From positions 168,391 through 232,390 of the forward strand of contig RQYR01000003.1 in the NCBI GenBank assembly GCA_003859965.1: a DNA stretch of 64,000 nt, read 5' to 3'. Source of the DNA: Comamonadaceae bacterium OH2545_COT-014. Lineage in GTDB: Bacteria; Pseudomonadota; Gammaproteobacteria; Burkholderiales; Burkholderiaceae_C. A model generated the notes under the pieces. The model had not been told where the DNA came from. It made no database searches and worked only from the letters and a program-made list of their open reading frames with translations. This document shows, one piece after another, positions 1 through 7,076 of this stretch. Every line of letters starts with the position of its first letter. Positions within the stretch are counted from its first letter, which is position 1. The position numbers and the translations under genes are program-made.

Positions 1-233
1 GCGCCCCCGTGGCGCTTTCATGAAAAAAGACAAACAGGCCGCACTTTTACGGCTTGGCCTCAAAACGGCTTCATGGCCGGTGGTTGTAGCACAATGCGCT
101 ATCAAAAAAGTACCTCACCGGCCCGAACATGCCATGAGGCATGGGTCTATATGCCCGCATTTTCACCGCCCCCGCGCCTTCGAACCCTTGCGCCTTTGCG
201 CACGTCTTGAAGCACTTGACGCCCCTGCCCGCC
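1..233. other. Left-edge region without a supported gene
   Basis: No coding region with a convincing start or family match is visible here. Positions 98-114 hold a short palindrome-like core (GCTAT, A-rich centre, AGTACC) resembling the interspersed GCTAY-N7-RTAGC repeats found elsewhere in the window. Upstream codons in frame with the next gene could extend it to 141, but they read as low-complexity Pro/Ala sequence. Confidence 0.4.
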
Positions 234-821
234 ATGTTGCCCCCCATGCCCCTTGCCGCTGACCGCACCGGCGCCCCCCGCCGGGCGGAGCTGTTCTCCC
301 ACCCGGCTACGCCGTGCCCGGACGTGACACAGTTGCAGGTCACGCTGGCGCCAGAGCCAGTAGCCCGCGCCTGGCGGCTGGAATACCAGCTCCACGGCCG
401 CCTGGCCCGCCTGCGCCTGCCCGCCCCGGCCGCCTGCCCCGCTGCCACGGACGGGCTGTGGCAGCACACCTGTTTTGAAGCCTTTGCCGGCCGCATGGGC
501 GAAGCCGCTTACCGCGAGTTCAACTTTTCCCCTTCCGGCCACTGGGCCGCCTACACCTTCCGCCGCGAGCGGGAGCGCGACCCCCACGCCCCACCCCTGC
601 CGGCCCCGCGCCTGGCCTGCACCCAGACTGCGGACGTATTCACCCTGCGCGCCTGGCTGCCCGCTGCCGCCTTGCCCGCTGCCGGCGGCAGCGCCTGGCA
701 GTGGGGCCTGAGCGCCGTCATTGAATCCGCCGACGGCCGCCTGAGCTACTGGGCGCTGCACCACCCTGCCCCGCGCCCGGACTTTCATGCCCGCGGCGGC
801 TGGACCCTGCTGCTGCCCTGA
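234..821 (+). CDS. DOMON-like domain protein
   Basis: About 195 residues. The core, from roughly residue 20 on, resembles the DOMON-like beta-sandwich proteins common in Burkholderiales, with patterns such as LWQHTCFEAF, YREFNFSPSG and a C-terminal SYWALHHPAPRPDFH. DOMON-related domains bind haem or sugars, but the ligand of this subfamily is not established and no catalytic residues are evident. No Shine-Dalgarno sequence decides the start: ATG at 234, 246 or 141 are all possible, and 234 was chosen because the earlier part looks non-conserved. It is followed after about 130 bp by a GNAT gene on the same strand. Confidence 0.7.
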   Translation: MLPPMPLAADRTGAPRRAELFSHPATPCPDVTQLQVTLAPEPVARAWRLEYQLHGRLARLRLPAPAACPAATDGLWQHTCFEAFAGRMGEAAYREFNFSPSGHWAAYTFRRERERDPHAPPLPAPRLACTQTADVFTLRAWLPAAALPAAGGSAWQWGLSAVIESADGRLSYWALHHPAPRPDFHARGGWTLLLP

Positions 822-870
822 ACGCCTGCGCCAATCCCCGGCGCCGGGCCGCCCCACCCGGCGCACACCC

Positions 871-935
871 ATCCATAAAGAAAACATCCCCAAGGCAATA
901 TCCACGCCAAAGAATGCTATATTTTATGTAGTAAT
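871..935. repeat. Interspersed palindromic repeat
   Basis: A 65-bp intergenic element running ATCCATAAAG, CCCAAGGC, CCACGCC, GCTATATTTTATGTAG. It aligns by eye with elements at 12508-12565 and 14868-14928, which share TCCATCAAAAA, CCAAGGC and GCTATGTTTTTTGATG at the same spacing. The inverted ends allow a hairpin. It sits just upstream of the GNAT gene. Confidence 0.6.
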
Positions 936-955
936 TCCCCAAATTTACCTGCCCC

Positions 956-1438
956 ATGTCCCTGACCATTCGCCCCGCCACCATCGACGACACCGATCTG
1001 ATCCTGCGCTTCGTGCGCGAGCTGGCCCGCTACGAAAAGGCCGAGCACGAGGTGCAGGCCACGCCCGAGCACCTGCGTCAAACCCTGTTCGCCCCCCAGC
1101 CGCGCGTGTTCGGCCTGATCGCGCTCGACGGCGACACCCCCGTGGGCTTTGCCGTGTACTTCTTCAACTACTCCACCTGGCAGGGCCGGCACGGCCTGTA
1201 TCTGGAAGACCTGTACGTCTCGCCCAGCCAGCGCGGCCAGGGCGCGGGCCGGCAGCTGCTGCAACACCTGGCGCAAATCGCCGTGGCGCACGACTGCGGG
1301 CGCTTCGAATGGAGCGTGCTGGACTGGAACGCGCCCGCCATCGCCTTCTACGACAGCCTGGGCGCGCAGCCCCAGTCCGAATGGATCCGCTACCGCCTCA
1401 GCGGCCAGGCGCTGCACGACCTGGCCGGCCGCCAATAA
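956..1438 (+). CDS. GNAT family N-acetyltransferase
   Basis: A 160-residue single-domain acetyltransferase of the GNAT fold, which transfers an acetyl group from acetyl-CoA to an amine. The N-terminal strand MSLTIRPAT and the acetyl-CoA binding signature QRGQGAGRQLLQHLA (about residues 92-106) are clear, preceded by the YLEDLYVSP strand. The tail FEWSVLDWNAPAIAFYDSLGA is the usual GNAT C-terminal arm. It most resembles the diamine or amino-acid acetyltransferase branch, but the substrate cannot be read from the sequence. It lies 23 bp upstream of the DUF1343 gene and may be cotranscribed. Confidence 0.88.
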   Translation: MSLTIRPATIDDTDLILRFVRELARYEKAEHEVQATPEHLRQTLFAPQPRVFGLIALDGDTPVGFAVYFFNYSTWQGRHGLYLEDLYVSPSQRGQGAGRQLLQHLAQIAVAHDCGRFEWSVLDWNAPAIAFYDSLGAQPQSEWIRYRLSGQALHDLAGRQ

Positions 1439-1461
1439 CCACTTCTTGACCCCCACCGCCC

Positions 1462-2664
1462 ATGCAAACCGGCCTCGAACGCTTTCTTCAAGACCCTGCC
1501 TTGCGCGCCCCCCTGGCGGGCCGCCGCGTCGCGCTGCTGGCGCACCCGGCCTCCGTCACGCGCGATCTGGCGCACGCCCTCGACGAGCTGGCCGCCCTGC
1601 CCGATGTGCGCCTGAGCGCCGCCTTCGGCCCCCAGCACGGCCTGCGCGGCGACAAGCAGGACAACATGGTCGAGTCGCCCGACTTCACCGACCCCCGCCT
1701 AGGCCTGCCCGTCTTCAGCCTCTACGGCGAAGTGCGCCGCCCCACCCCCGCCATGCTGGACAGCTTTGACGTGCTGCTGGTCGATTTGCAGGATTTGGGC
1801 TGCCGCATCTACACCTTCATCACCACCTTGCGCTACGTGCTCGAAGCCTGTGCCGCCCAAGGCAAGGCCGTGTGGGTGCTCGACCGCCCCAACCCCGCCG
1901 GCCGCCCCGTCGAAGGGCTGACGCTGCGCGAAGGCTGGGAAAGCTTCGTCGGCGCCGGCCCCCTGCCCATGCGCCACGGCCTCACCCTGGGCGAGCTGGG
2001 CCACTGGTTCATCCGGCAGCTCGGCCTGTCGCTGGAATACCGCGTGATCGAAATGCAGGGCTGGCAGCCGGCCGCCTCCCCCGGCCATGGCTGGCCCGTG
2101 CCCCGCACCTGGGTCAACCCCAGCCCCAACGCCGCCTCCCTCAGCATGGCCCGCGCCTACGCCGGCACCGTGATGCTGGAAAGCACCACCCTCAGCGAAG
2201 GCCGCGGCACCACCCGCCCGCTGGAGCTGTTTGGCGCGCCCGATCTCGACACCCGCCGCCTGCTGGCCGACATGCGCCGCCTGGCCCCGCACTGGCTGCA
2301 CGGCTGCGTACTGCGCGAATGCTGGTTCGAACCCACCTTCCACAAACACACCGGCCAGCTCTGCGCCGGCCTGCAAATCCATGTGGAAGACCCCACCCAT
2401 TACGACCACGCCGCCTTCCGCCCCTGGCGCCTCATGGCCCTGGCCTTCAAGGCGCTGCGCCAGCAAGCGCCCGGCTACCCGCTGTGGCGCGACTTCCCTT
2501 ACGAATACGAGCTGGACAAGCGGCCCATCGACGTCATCAACGGCAGCCCCCTGCTACGCGAATGGGTGGACGACCCCGCCGCCACCTGCGCCGACCTGGA
2601 CGCCCTGGCCACCGCCGATGAAGCCGCGTGGCAACAGGCGCGCGCGCCTTTCTTGCTGTACTGA
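1462..2664 (+). CDS. DUF1343 / NamZ-like exo-beta-N-acetylmuramidase
   Basis: A 400-residue protein matching the DUF1343 family. Its characterised member NamZ removes terminal N-acetylmuramic acid from peptidoglycan fragments during cell-wall recycling. Diagnostic stretches are GPQHGLRGDKQDNM (about 54-67), LPVFSLYGEVRRP, VLLVDLQDLGCRIYTF, VLDRPNPAGR and NPSPNAASL, with LSEGRGTTRPLELFGAP further on. Length fits the family. There is no obvious signal peptide, so a cytoplasmic role is possible, although many relatives are secreted. The specific muramidase activity is inferred from the family. Confidence 0.85.
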   Translation: MQTGLERFLQDPALRAPLAGRRVALLAHPASVTRDLAHALDELAALPDVRLSAAFGPQHGLRGDKQDNMVESPDFTDPRLGLPVFSLYGEVRRPTPAMLDSFDVLLVDLQDLGCRIYTFITTLRYVLEACAAQGKAVWVLDRPNPAGRPVEGLTLREGWESFVGAGPLPMRHGLTLGELGHWFIRQLGLSLEYRVIEMQGWQPAASPGHGWPVPRTWVNPSPNAASLSMARAYAGTVMLESTTLSEGRGTTRPLELFGAPDLDTRRLLADMRRLAPHWLHGCVLRECWFEPTFHKHTGQLCAGLQIHVEDPTHYDHAAFRPWRLMALAFKALRQQAPGYPLWRDFPYEYELDKRPIDVINGSPLLREWVDDPAATCADLDALATADEAAWQQARAPFLLY

Positions 2665-2708
2665 TTCAACCGCCGCGCGGTCTGCCTTTCCCCTCACCGA
2701 GCCTTCCC

Positions 2709-3065
2709 ATGCCTGCCACCATCACCCTCTACCACAACCCCAAATGCAGCACCTCGCGCAACGCGCTGGCGCTGCTGCGCGAACGCGGCCTGGCGCCGCG
2801 CGTCGTGGAATACCTGAACACGCCCCCCAGCCGTGACGAGCTGAAAGCCATTGCGGCGGCCACCGGCGAGCCGCTGCGCGCGCTGCTGCGCACCAAGCAG
2901 CCGGAATATCTGGCGCAAGGGCTGGACAACCCGGCGTTGACTGACGAGCAGCTGCTTGACGCCATGCTGGCGACGCCGGTGCTCATCAACCGCCCCATCG
3001 TCGTCACCCCCAAGGGCGCACGCCTGGGGCGGCCGCTGGAGAAGGTGCTGGAAGTGCTGGATTGA
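2709..3065 (+). CDS. arsC: Arsenate reductase (ArsC, glutaredoxin-coupled type)
   Basis: A 118-residue thioredoxin-fold protein of the ArsC family, which reduces arsenate to arsenite using glutathione and glutaredoxin. The catalytic loop HNPKCSTSRNAL near the N terminus carries the nucleophilic Cys. The three arginines expected in the active site are present in LLRTKQ, LINRPIV and KGARLGRP. The internal ATG at 2709 gives the family-typical length, and the longer frame from 2628 overlaps the upstream gene. No arsenic resistance genes (arsB, arsR) are adjacent, so a housekeeping role is possible. It lies about 44 bp after the DUF1343 gene. Confidence 0.9.
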   Translation: MPATITLYHNPKCSTSRNALALLRERGLAPRVVEYLNTPPSRDELKAIAAATGEPLRALLRTKQPEYLAQGLDNPALTDEQLLDAMLATPVLINRPIVVTPKGARLGRPLEKVLEVLD

Positions 3066-3112
3066 CGCGCCGTGCTATCCGGGCACGGCCAGCCGGCGGG
3101 TCCCAATCGCCC

Positions 3113-3610
3113 TCAAGACAGCTTTTTCTGCATCAGCCGCGCCTGGCCCCAGGCCGGATCCAGCGCATAGGGGGTGAAGCCCTGCGCTTCATACATGCGC
3201 AGCGCGGGGGCGTTGCCGTCCAGAACTTCCAGCGTGAGCTTGCACGCGCCACGCTGGCGCGCCTGCGCCTCCACCACGGCAAACATGGCCTGCGCCACGC
3301 CCTGTCGGCGGTGGCTGGACAGCACCACCACATCGTGAATGTTGACCAGTGGCTGCGCGGCAAAGGTGGAAAAGCCCTCCACGCAGTTGACCAGCCCCAC
3401 GGCCTGGCGCGCCGCGCCTTCGCCCGCCCAGGCCAGCACGGAAAACAGGTGCGGCCGCGCTGCCATGGCCGAAACCAGCCGCGCTTTGACAGCAGCGCCC
3501 AGCGGCTCGCTGCCGCCGGCGGGCTCACTGGCGTAAGCATCCAGCAGTCGGACGATGGCGGCCGCGTCGGCCGGGTCATGGTAGTTGGCGAGAGTGACGG
3601 TCAAAGGCAT
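3113..3610 (-). CDS. GNAT family N-acetyltransferase
   Basis: A 165-residue GNAT-fold protein convergent with arsC. The acetyl-CoA loop SSHRRQGVAQAMFAVVEAQA (around residues 98-117) and the C-terminal KLTLEVLDGNAPALRMYEAQGF are typical. It resembles the general GNAT group that acetylates small amines or protein N termini, but nothing visible identifies the acceptor. No clear operon partner: the region upstream (above 3610) contains no gene for about 400 bp. Confidence 0.87.
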   Translation of the reverse strand: MPLTVTLANYHDPADAAAIVRLLDAYASEPAGGSEPLGAAVKARLVSAMAARPHLFSVLAWAGEGAARQAVGLVNCVEGFSTFAAQPLVNIHDVVVLSSHRRQGVAQAMFAVVEAQARQRGACKLTLEVLDGNAPALRMYEAQGFTPYALDPAWGQARLMQKKLS

Positions 3611-4018
3611 GGCAATCTCCGCATGGCGAACAGGGCAGGCGCGCCGCAGGCACAGGCGCCGGTGGCTGCGGGCAAGCTCCCTTGTTCATGCATGGCAAAA
3701 AAAGCCGCCATTCTGGCGCAGCGGCCCAGCCGGTCTGGCCTTTGCTTCGCCCTCCGGCCTGATGCGCTCCATGGCCGATGGCCTGGATGAATGGGTTTGG
3801 TGATGCGCTGCTGCCAAGCTGCTGCCAACGGCGACCAGGCGCTTGGCGCGATGGCCGTTTTGCCTCACGGCAGCCAACCCGGCGATGCTGCACGCCCAAT
3901 GCGCGCGCCAGCCCGCGAAATGCCGCTTTGTCTCCGCCTTCTTGGGGGATCAAGCGCAAACCATGCCTCGGCGTGGGCCATGGGCCCACGCTCTCCAGCC
4001 CGTTTTTTTAGGCGGCTT
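3611..4018. other. Intergenic region with a hairpin downstream of hemP
   Basis: No gene is supported in these 408 bp. Small frames exist in several registers without a family match or ribosome site. The one structural element is a perfect hairpin at 3971-3991, with 9-bp arms GCGTGGGCC and GGCCCACGC and a 3-base loop. It lies 28 bp past the hemP stop and could end the minus-strand iron operon, though no T-run follows it on that strand. Confidence 0.5.
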
Positions 4019-4213
4019 TTATTTGGTGAGGATCAGCTTGCCCAGCTTGGTGGCTTGCAAGCGGTACACCGCGCCGTTGTGGCGGATCTCGACCTGCTTG
4101 CGGCCTTGCAGCAGGTGGTCGCTGGTCAGCGAGACGGGCGCCGGCATGGCCGCTGGCAGCGGCGCGCGTTTGCCGACGGCCGGGCAGGCGGGCGTGTCAT
4201 GGGTGCTTCGCAT
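4019..4213 (-). CDS. hemP: Hemin uptake protein HemP
   Basis: A 64-residue protein of the HemP family. The conserved C-terminal half reads HLLQGRKQVEIRHNGAVYRL and then KLGKLILTK, the family hallmark. HemP proteins are linked to haem uptake, and in Burkholderia a HemP acts as a regulator of the haem receptor; which applies here is not shown by the sequence. The ATG at 4213 is preceded by GGAG at good spacing, so it is preferred to the frame opening at 4249, which overlaps exbD. It is the last gene of the minus-strand tonB-exbB-exbD-hemP unit. Confidence 0.9.
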   Translation of the reverse strand: MRSTHDTPACPAVGKRAPLPAAMPAPVSLTSDHLLQGRKQVEIRHNGAVYRLQATKLGKLILTK

Positions 4214-4245
4214 GGCGGTTGCTCCTGACAAGGGAAATGACGTCC

Positions 4246-4662
4246 TCACGGAGAGGTCTTGGGTTCGGTAATGAAGCCGATCTTTTTCAAGCCGGCTTGC
4301 TGCGCGGCGGCCATGGCCTGGGCCACGCGCTCGTAGCGCACGTCCTTGTCGCCACGGATGTGCAGGTCGGGCTGCGGGTTCTTGGCCGCTTCGGTGGCGA
4401 ACAGCTTGGCCAGCTGTTCGTCGTCGATCTGGCTGGTGTCAATGAAGTAGCGGCCATCGGCCTGCACCGACAGGTTGAGCACCATGGGCTTGGTGTCTTC
4501 CGGCACGTTGCTGGCGCGCGGCAGTTCCACGTTGACCGCGTGCTTGAGCACGGGCACGGTGATGATGAAGATGATGAGCAGCACCAGCATCACGTCGATG
4601 AACGGGATCATGTTGATCTCGGCCATGACGTCGTCGGTGTCTTCGGTAACGGAACCGGCCAC
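4246..4662 (-). CDS. exbD: Biopolymer transporter ExbD
   Basis: A 138-residue inner-membrane protein of the ExbD/TolR family, which with ExbB turns the proton gradient into force on TonB. The single membrane helix (about residues 16-38, INMIPFIDVMLVLLIIFIIT) contains the essential Asp in PFIDVMLVLL. The periplasmic part follows, with VELPRASN and the typical AMAAAQQAGLKKIGFITEP end. It begins 14 bp after exbB and is followed by hemP, as in many Comamonadaceae iron clusters. Confidence 0.95.
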   Translation of the reverse strand: MAGSVTEDTDDVMAEINMIPFIDVMLVLLIIFIITVPVLKHAVNVELPRASNVPEDTKPMVLNLSVQADGRYFIDTSQIDDEQLAKLFATEAAKNPQPDLHIRGDKDVRYERVAQAMAAAQQAGLKKIGFITEPKTSP

Positions 4663-4676
4663 GGTCAGTGCTCCTG

Positions 4677-5393
4677 TCAGGCTTTCTTCATGCGGACGAC
4701 GTTGCCGTCAGCCGCGGCGGTGGTTACGCGCGCGCCCGTCACGTAGTAGGCATGCAGGTCATGCGCGAAGCGGTTGAGCTTGACCAGGATGTGCTTGTTG
4801 CCGCGCACCAGCGCGTTGTAGCCCAGCACGGCCGGAATGGCCACGGCCAGGCCGAGCGCGGTCATGATGAGCGCCTCGCCAATGGGGCCGGCCACTTTGT
4901 CGATGCTGGCCTGGCCCGCCGCGCCAATGCTCATCAGCGCGTGGTAGATGCCCCAGACAGTGCCGAACAGCCCGACAAAGGGCGCGGTGGATCCCACCGA
5001 GGCCAGCACGGCCAGACCGGCCTGCATGCGGGCGGTGGCCACGTCGATGCTGTTGCGCAGCGCGCTCAGGATCCAGTCGCTCACGTCCAGCGAATCATGC
5101 AGTTGCGCGCGGGTGGCGCGGTGATGGGCCGCGGCTTCGCGGCCTTCGATGGTGAGCTCGCGAAACGGGTTGCCCGGCTCGTTGCCCAGCTTGCCCAGCG
5201 CCTCGGCCATGTCGGATGAGTGCCAGAACGATTCGACGCGCGCCGCCTGGCGCTTGGCGCGCATGATGTCCAGCGCCTTGATGACGATGACGATCCATGA
5301 CAGCACCGACATGCTCACCAGCGCCAGGAACACGCCGCGCGTGACCCAGTCACCCTGCGTCCAGACGTGCATCAGACCAAATTGCGAGTTCAT
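4677..5393 (-). CDS. exbB: MotA/TolQ/ExbB proton channel protein ExbB
   Basis: A 238-residue inner-membrane proton channel subunit partnering ExbD and TonB. Three membrane segments are visible: residues about 15-37 (GVFLALVSMSVLSWIVIVIKA), and two in the C-terminal half around VGSTAPFVGLFGTVWGIYHAL and ALIMTALGLAVAIPAVLGYN, which carry the MotA/TolQ signature. The internal ATG at 5393 (MNSQFGLMHV) gives the usual length; the frame extends upstream into tonB without family support. Only 8 bp separate it from tonB, so the genes are cotranscribed. Confidence 0.95.
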   Translation of the reverse strand: MNSQFGLMHVWTQGDWVTRGVFLALVSMSVLSWIVIVIKALDIMRAKRQAARVESFWHSSDMAEALGKLGNEPGNPFRELTIEGREAAAHHRATRAQLHDSLDVSDWILSALRNSIDVATARMQAGLAVLASVGSTAPFVGLFGTVWGIYHALMSIGAAGQASIDKVAGPIGEALIMTALGLAVAIPAVLGYNALVRGNKHILVKLNRFAHDLHAYYVTGARVTTAAADGNVVRMKKA

Positions 5394-5401
5394 TTTTTGC
5401 G

Positions 5402-6190
5402 TTACTCCGTAAGAACGTAATTGATGGGGACGTTGAACCACATGGCCTCGGGCACGCCGTTGCGCGTGCCCGGCCTGAAGCGCCAGCGGTCACGCACGGC
5501 TTCCAGCGCCCCCTGGTCCAGCCGCTCGAAGCCGCTGGACTTGTGTAGGCGCACCTCCTTCGGAAGACCGTCGGCGCCAACCAGCACGCGCAGGATGACG
5601 CGGCCGGTTTCCCCCAGGCGCCTGCTCATCGGCGGGTAAGGCGGCCTGGGATTGTTCAGGTACGAGGCATTGCTGGACGGCAGGACGATGCTGGGCGGCG
5701 CCGGTGGGCCGGGCGGCCCCGGCGGACTGACGGGCGCCGCCGGCGCGGGCGGCGCTTCAACCGGCGGCGGAGGCGGCGCCGGCGGCGCGGGCGGCACGGC
5801 CATGGCCGTGGGCGAGGCATCGGCCACCGGCAGCGGCGTTGGGGCCGGCGCGGGAGGCGCGGGCGCACGCTTGGGCGCGGGCTTCACGCGCGGTTTGGGC
5901 GGCTTGGGTGGTGCGGGCGGCGGTGGCGGGGCCGGCGGTGGCGGCGGCGCGGGCACGGGCGGCGCTGGCGGGGCCGGCGGCGCCTCTTCAACAATGGGAA
6001 TGGCCGGCGTGATGAGTTCGGCCATGACCACCGGCGCGGGCTCTTTGGCTTCGGCCACGCGCATCAGCAGGCCGTTTTGCAAAGCCCACAGTGCCGCGCC
6101 ATGCGCCAGCACCACGCCACCGGCAATCAGCACGTTGCGCGCCATACGGGGCGTGGCCGTGGAAGAAGCAGACAAGGCGGAGGAATTCAT
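5402..6190 (-). CDS. tonB: Energy transducer TonB
   Basis: A 262-residue TonB protein: a cytoplasmic N terminus, one membrane anchor (roughly residues 18-40), a long periplasmic Pro/Ala-rich arm (about 60-165) with KPPKPRVKPAPKRAP-type lysine-proline runs, and a C-terminal TonB domain (SYLNNPRPPYPPMSRRLGETG through WFNVPINYVL). It contacts TonB-box receptors in the outer membrane and passes energy from ExbBD for iron or haem uptake. The ATG at 6190 was chosen over 6358 because the extra N-terminal residues lack family character. It is the first gene of tonB-exbB-exbD-hemP. Confidence 0.93.
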   Translation of the reverse strand: MNSSALSASSTATPRMARNVLIAGGVVLAHGAALWALQNGLLMRVAEAKEPAPVVMAELITPAIPIVEEAPPAPPAPPVPAPPPPPAPPPPPAPPKPPKPRVKPAPKRAPAPPAPAPTPLPVADASPTAMAVPPAPPAPPPPPVEAPPAPAAPVSPPGPPGPPAPPSIVLPSSNASYLNNPRPPYPPMSRRLGETGRVILRVLVGADGLPKEVRLHKSSGFERLDQGALEAVRDRWRFRPGTRNGVPEAMWFNVPINYVLTE

Positions 6191-6483
6191 GAGATGGGGG
6201 AAACGGGCGCGCCGCATGCGAGTGCCGCAGGAACTGCGCCAGCCACGGCTGCCAGTCAGTACGGCCGCAGCCTGGGAAGAAAACTTACCGAAATGCCATG
6301 GAGCCGATCCCGCCGCAGCGATGCACGGCCGCGCCCGGCGACGGACGGAAGCCTTCATGCCGCACGGCCAGGCATTGCAGGAGAAACATCGTGGTATTCA
6401 TGGGTGATTGCTGAAAGGAGAAGGGCCGGGATGAGGGCGATACAGACCCGGCGGAAATCCGCCGTAACGCCCCGGCTGGCCCG
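6191..6483. other. Region between the small membrane ORF and tonB
   Basis: About 290 bp with no well-supported gene. An 18-codon plus-strand frame at 6431 has an AAGGAG-like site but is antisense to the local operon. A perfect 6-bp hairpin (GGCGGA/TCCGCC, 6450-6463) lies just past the small ORF stop on the minus strand and may attenuate transcription into tonB. No obvious Fur box was found immediately ahead of tonB. Confidence 0.4.
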
Positions 6484-6564
6484 CTAGCGCCGCAAGACCC
6501 ACCAGAGCGAGCCCAGCACACAGGCCAAGCCCCCAGCCAGAGCGAACAGTGCGGATGCCGCCAT
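6484..6564 (-). CDS. Putative 26-residue membrane peptide
   Basis: A very short frame reading MAASALFALAGGLACVLGSL and then WWVLRR. It has one strongly hydrophobic helix followed by a positively charged C terminus, which suits a small single-span inner-membrane peptide. The start has a strong ribosome site (GGGAGGAGA, about 4-10 bases upstream). It lies 17 bp downstream of the bfd-like gene on the same strand, which suggests cotranscription in the iron-responsive unit. No family is recognised, and function is unknown. It could be a chance frame, but the ribosome site and hydrophobicity argue for translation. Confidence 0.55.
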   Translation of the reverse strand: MAASALFALAGGLACVLGSLWWVLRR

Positions 6565-6581
6565 GTGATGTCTCCTCCCGT

Positions 6582-6800
6582 TCATGCCCCCACGCTGGCG
6601 TGGCAGGCGGTTTGCATGTGCAGCGCCGCCACGGGATGGCTTGCGCTGCATTGCGCCACGATCTCGCGGGCGCAGTCTTCACAGGCGCCACAGCAGGTGG
6701 CCACGCCCAGCTCAAGCTGTATGTCGTCAAACCCCATGCCGGCATGGGCATGGCGGACGATGTCGCGGTCGGAAACACGATTGCAGACACAGACGATCAT
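6582..6800 (-). CDS. bfd: Bacterioferritin-associated ferredoxin-like (2Fe-2S) protein
   Basis: A 72-residue protein of the BFD-like [2Fe-2S] family. Bfd reduces bacterioferritin so that stored iron is released when iron is scarce. The cluster-binding cysteines are in MIVCVCNRVSD (CxC) and GVATCCGACEDCA (CxxC). The internal ATG at 6800 starts directly at the conserved MIVCVCNRV. No bacterioferritin gene is in the window, but the neighbouring tonB-exb-hemP genes and the palindrome at 6831-6867 fit an iron-starvation unit. Confidence 0.88.
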   Translation of the reverse strand: MIVCVCNRVSDRDIVRHAHAGMGFDDIQLELGVATCCGACEDCAREIVAQCSASHPVAALHMQTACHASVGA

Positions 6801-6830
6801 GGCAACGAGACTCCTGCGTGGGTGGTTTTC

Positions 6831-6867
6831 GAATGAATGCCATTGTAAATACAAATGGCTCGCATTC
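6831..6867. promoter_or_regulatory. Fur-box-like palindrome upstream of bfd
   Basis: A 37-bp imperfect palindrome: arms GAATGAATGCCATT and AATGGCTCGCATTC match each other at 11 of 14 positions around the 9-base centre GTAAATACA. It lies 31 bp before the bfd start. Its length, AT-rich centre and GAATG/CATTC half-sites recall betaproteobacterial Fur operators. Fur binding is an inference from the iron-linked neighbours. Confidence 0.55.
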
Positions 6868-7076
6868 ATGAAGTCTATCGCACAAAAACGCTTTTCCAAA
6901 CAGGGTTGGAGCGTCTTGACGGCGCTGCCGTCATGTGGTTGCCGTGTGTGTGACTGGCCTGCGCGATGGCGGTAAAGCGGTCAGCAGGCAAGGGGCAAAC
7001 AGAGCCGCCCCGGCCCGGAATGAGCGGTTTCAGCCGCTTTGCTTGTTCGCGCTCAACATGCGCTCGCCCGGCGAAG

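Noticed and set aside
3601..3989. Several overlapping frames between the GNAT gene and hemP
   Set aside because: No ribosome sites, no consistent codon pattern and no recognisable family in any frame.
6431..6487. 18-codon plus-strand frame with an AAGGAG-like site
   Set aside because: Antisense inside the minus-strand iron unit, very short and basic, with no supporting context.
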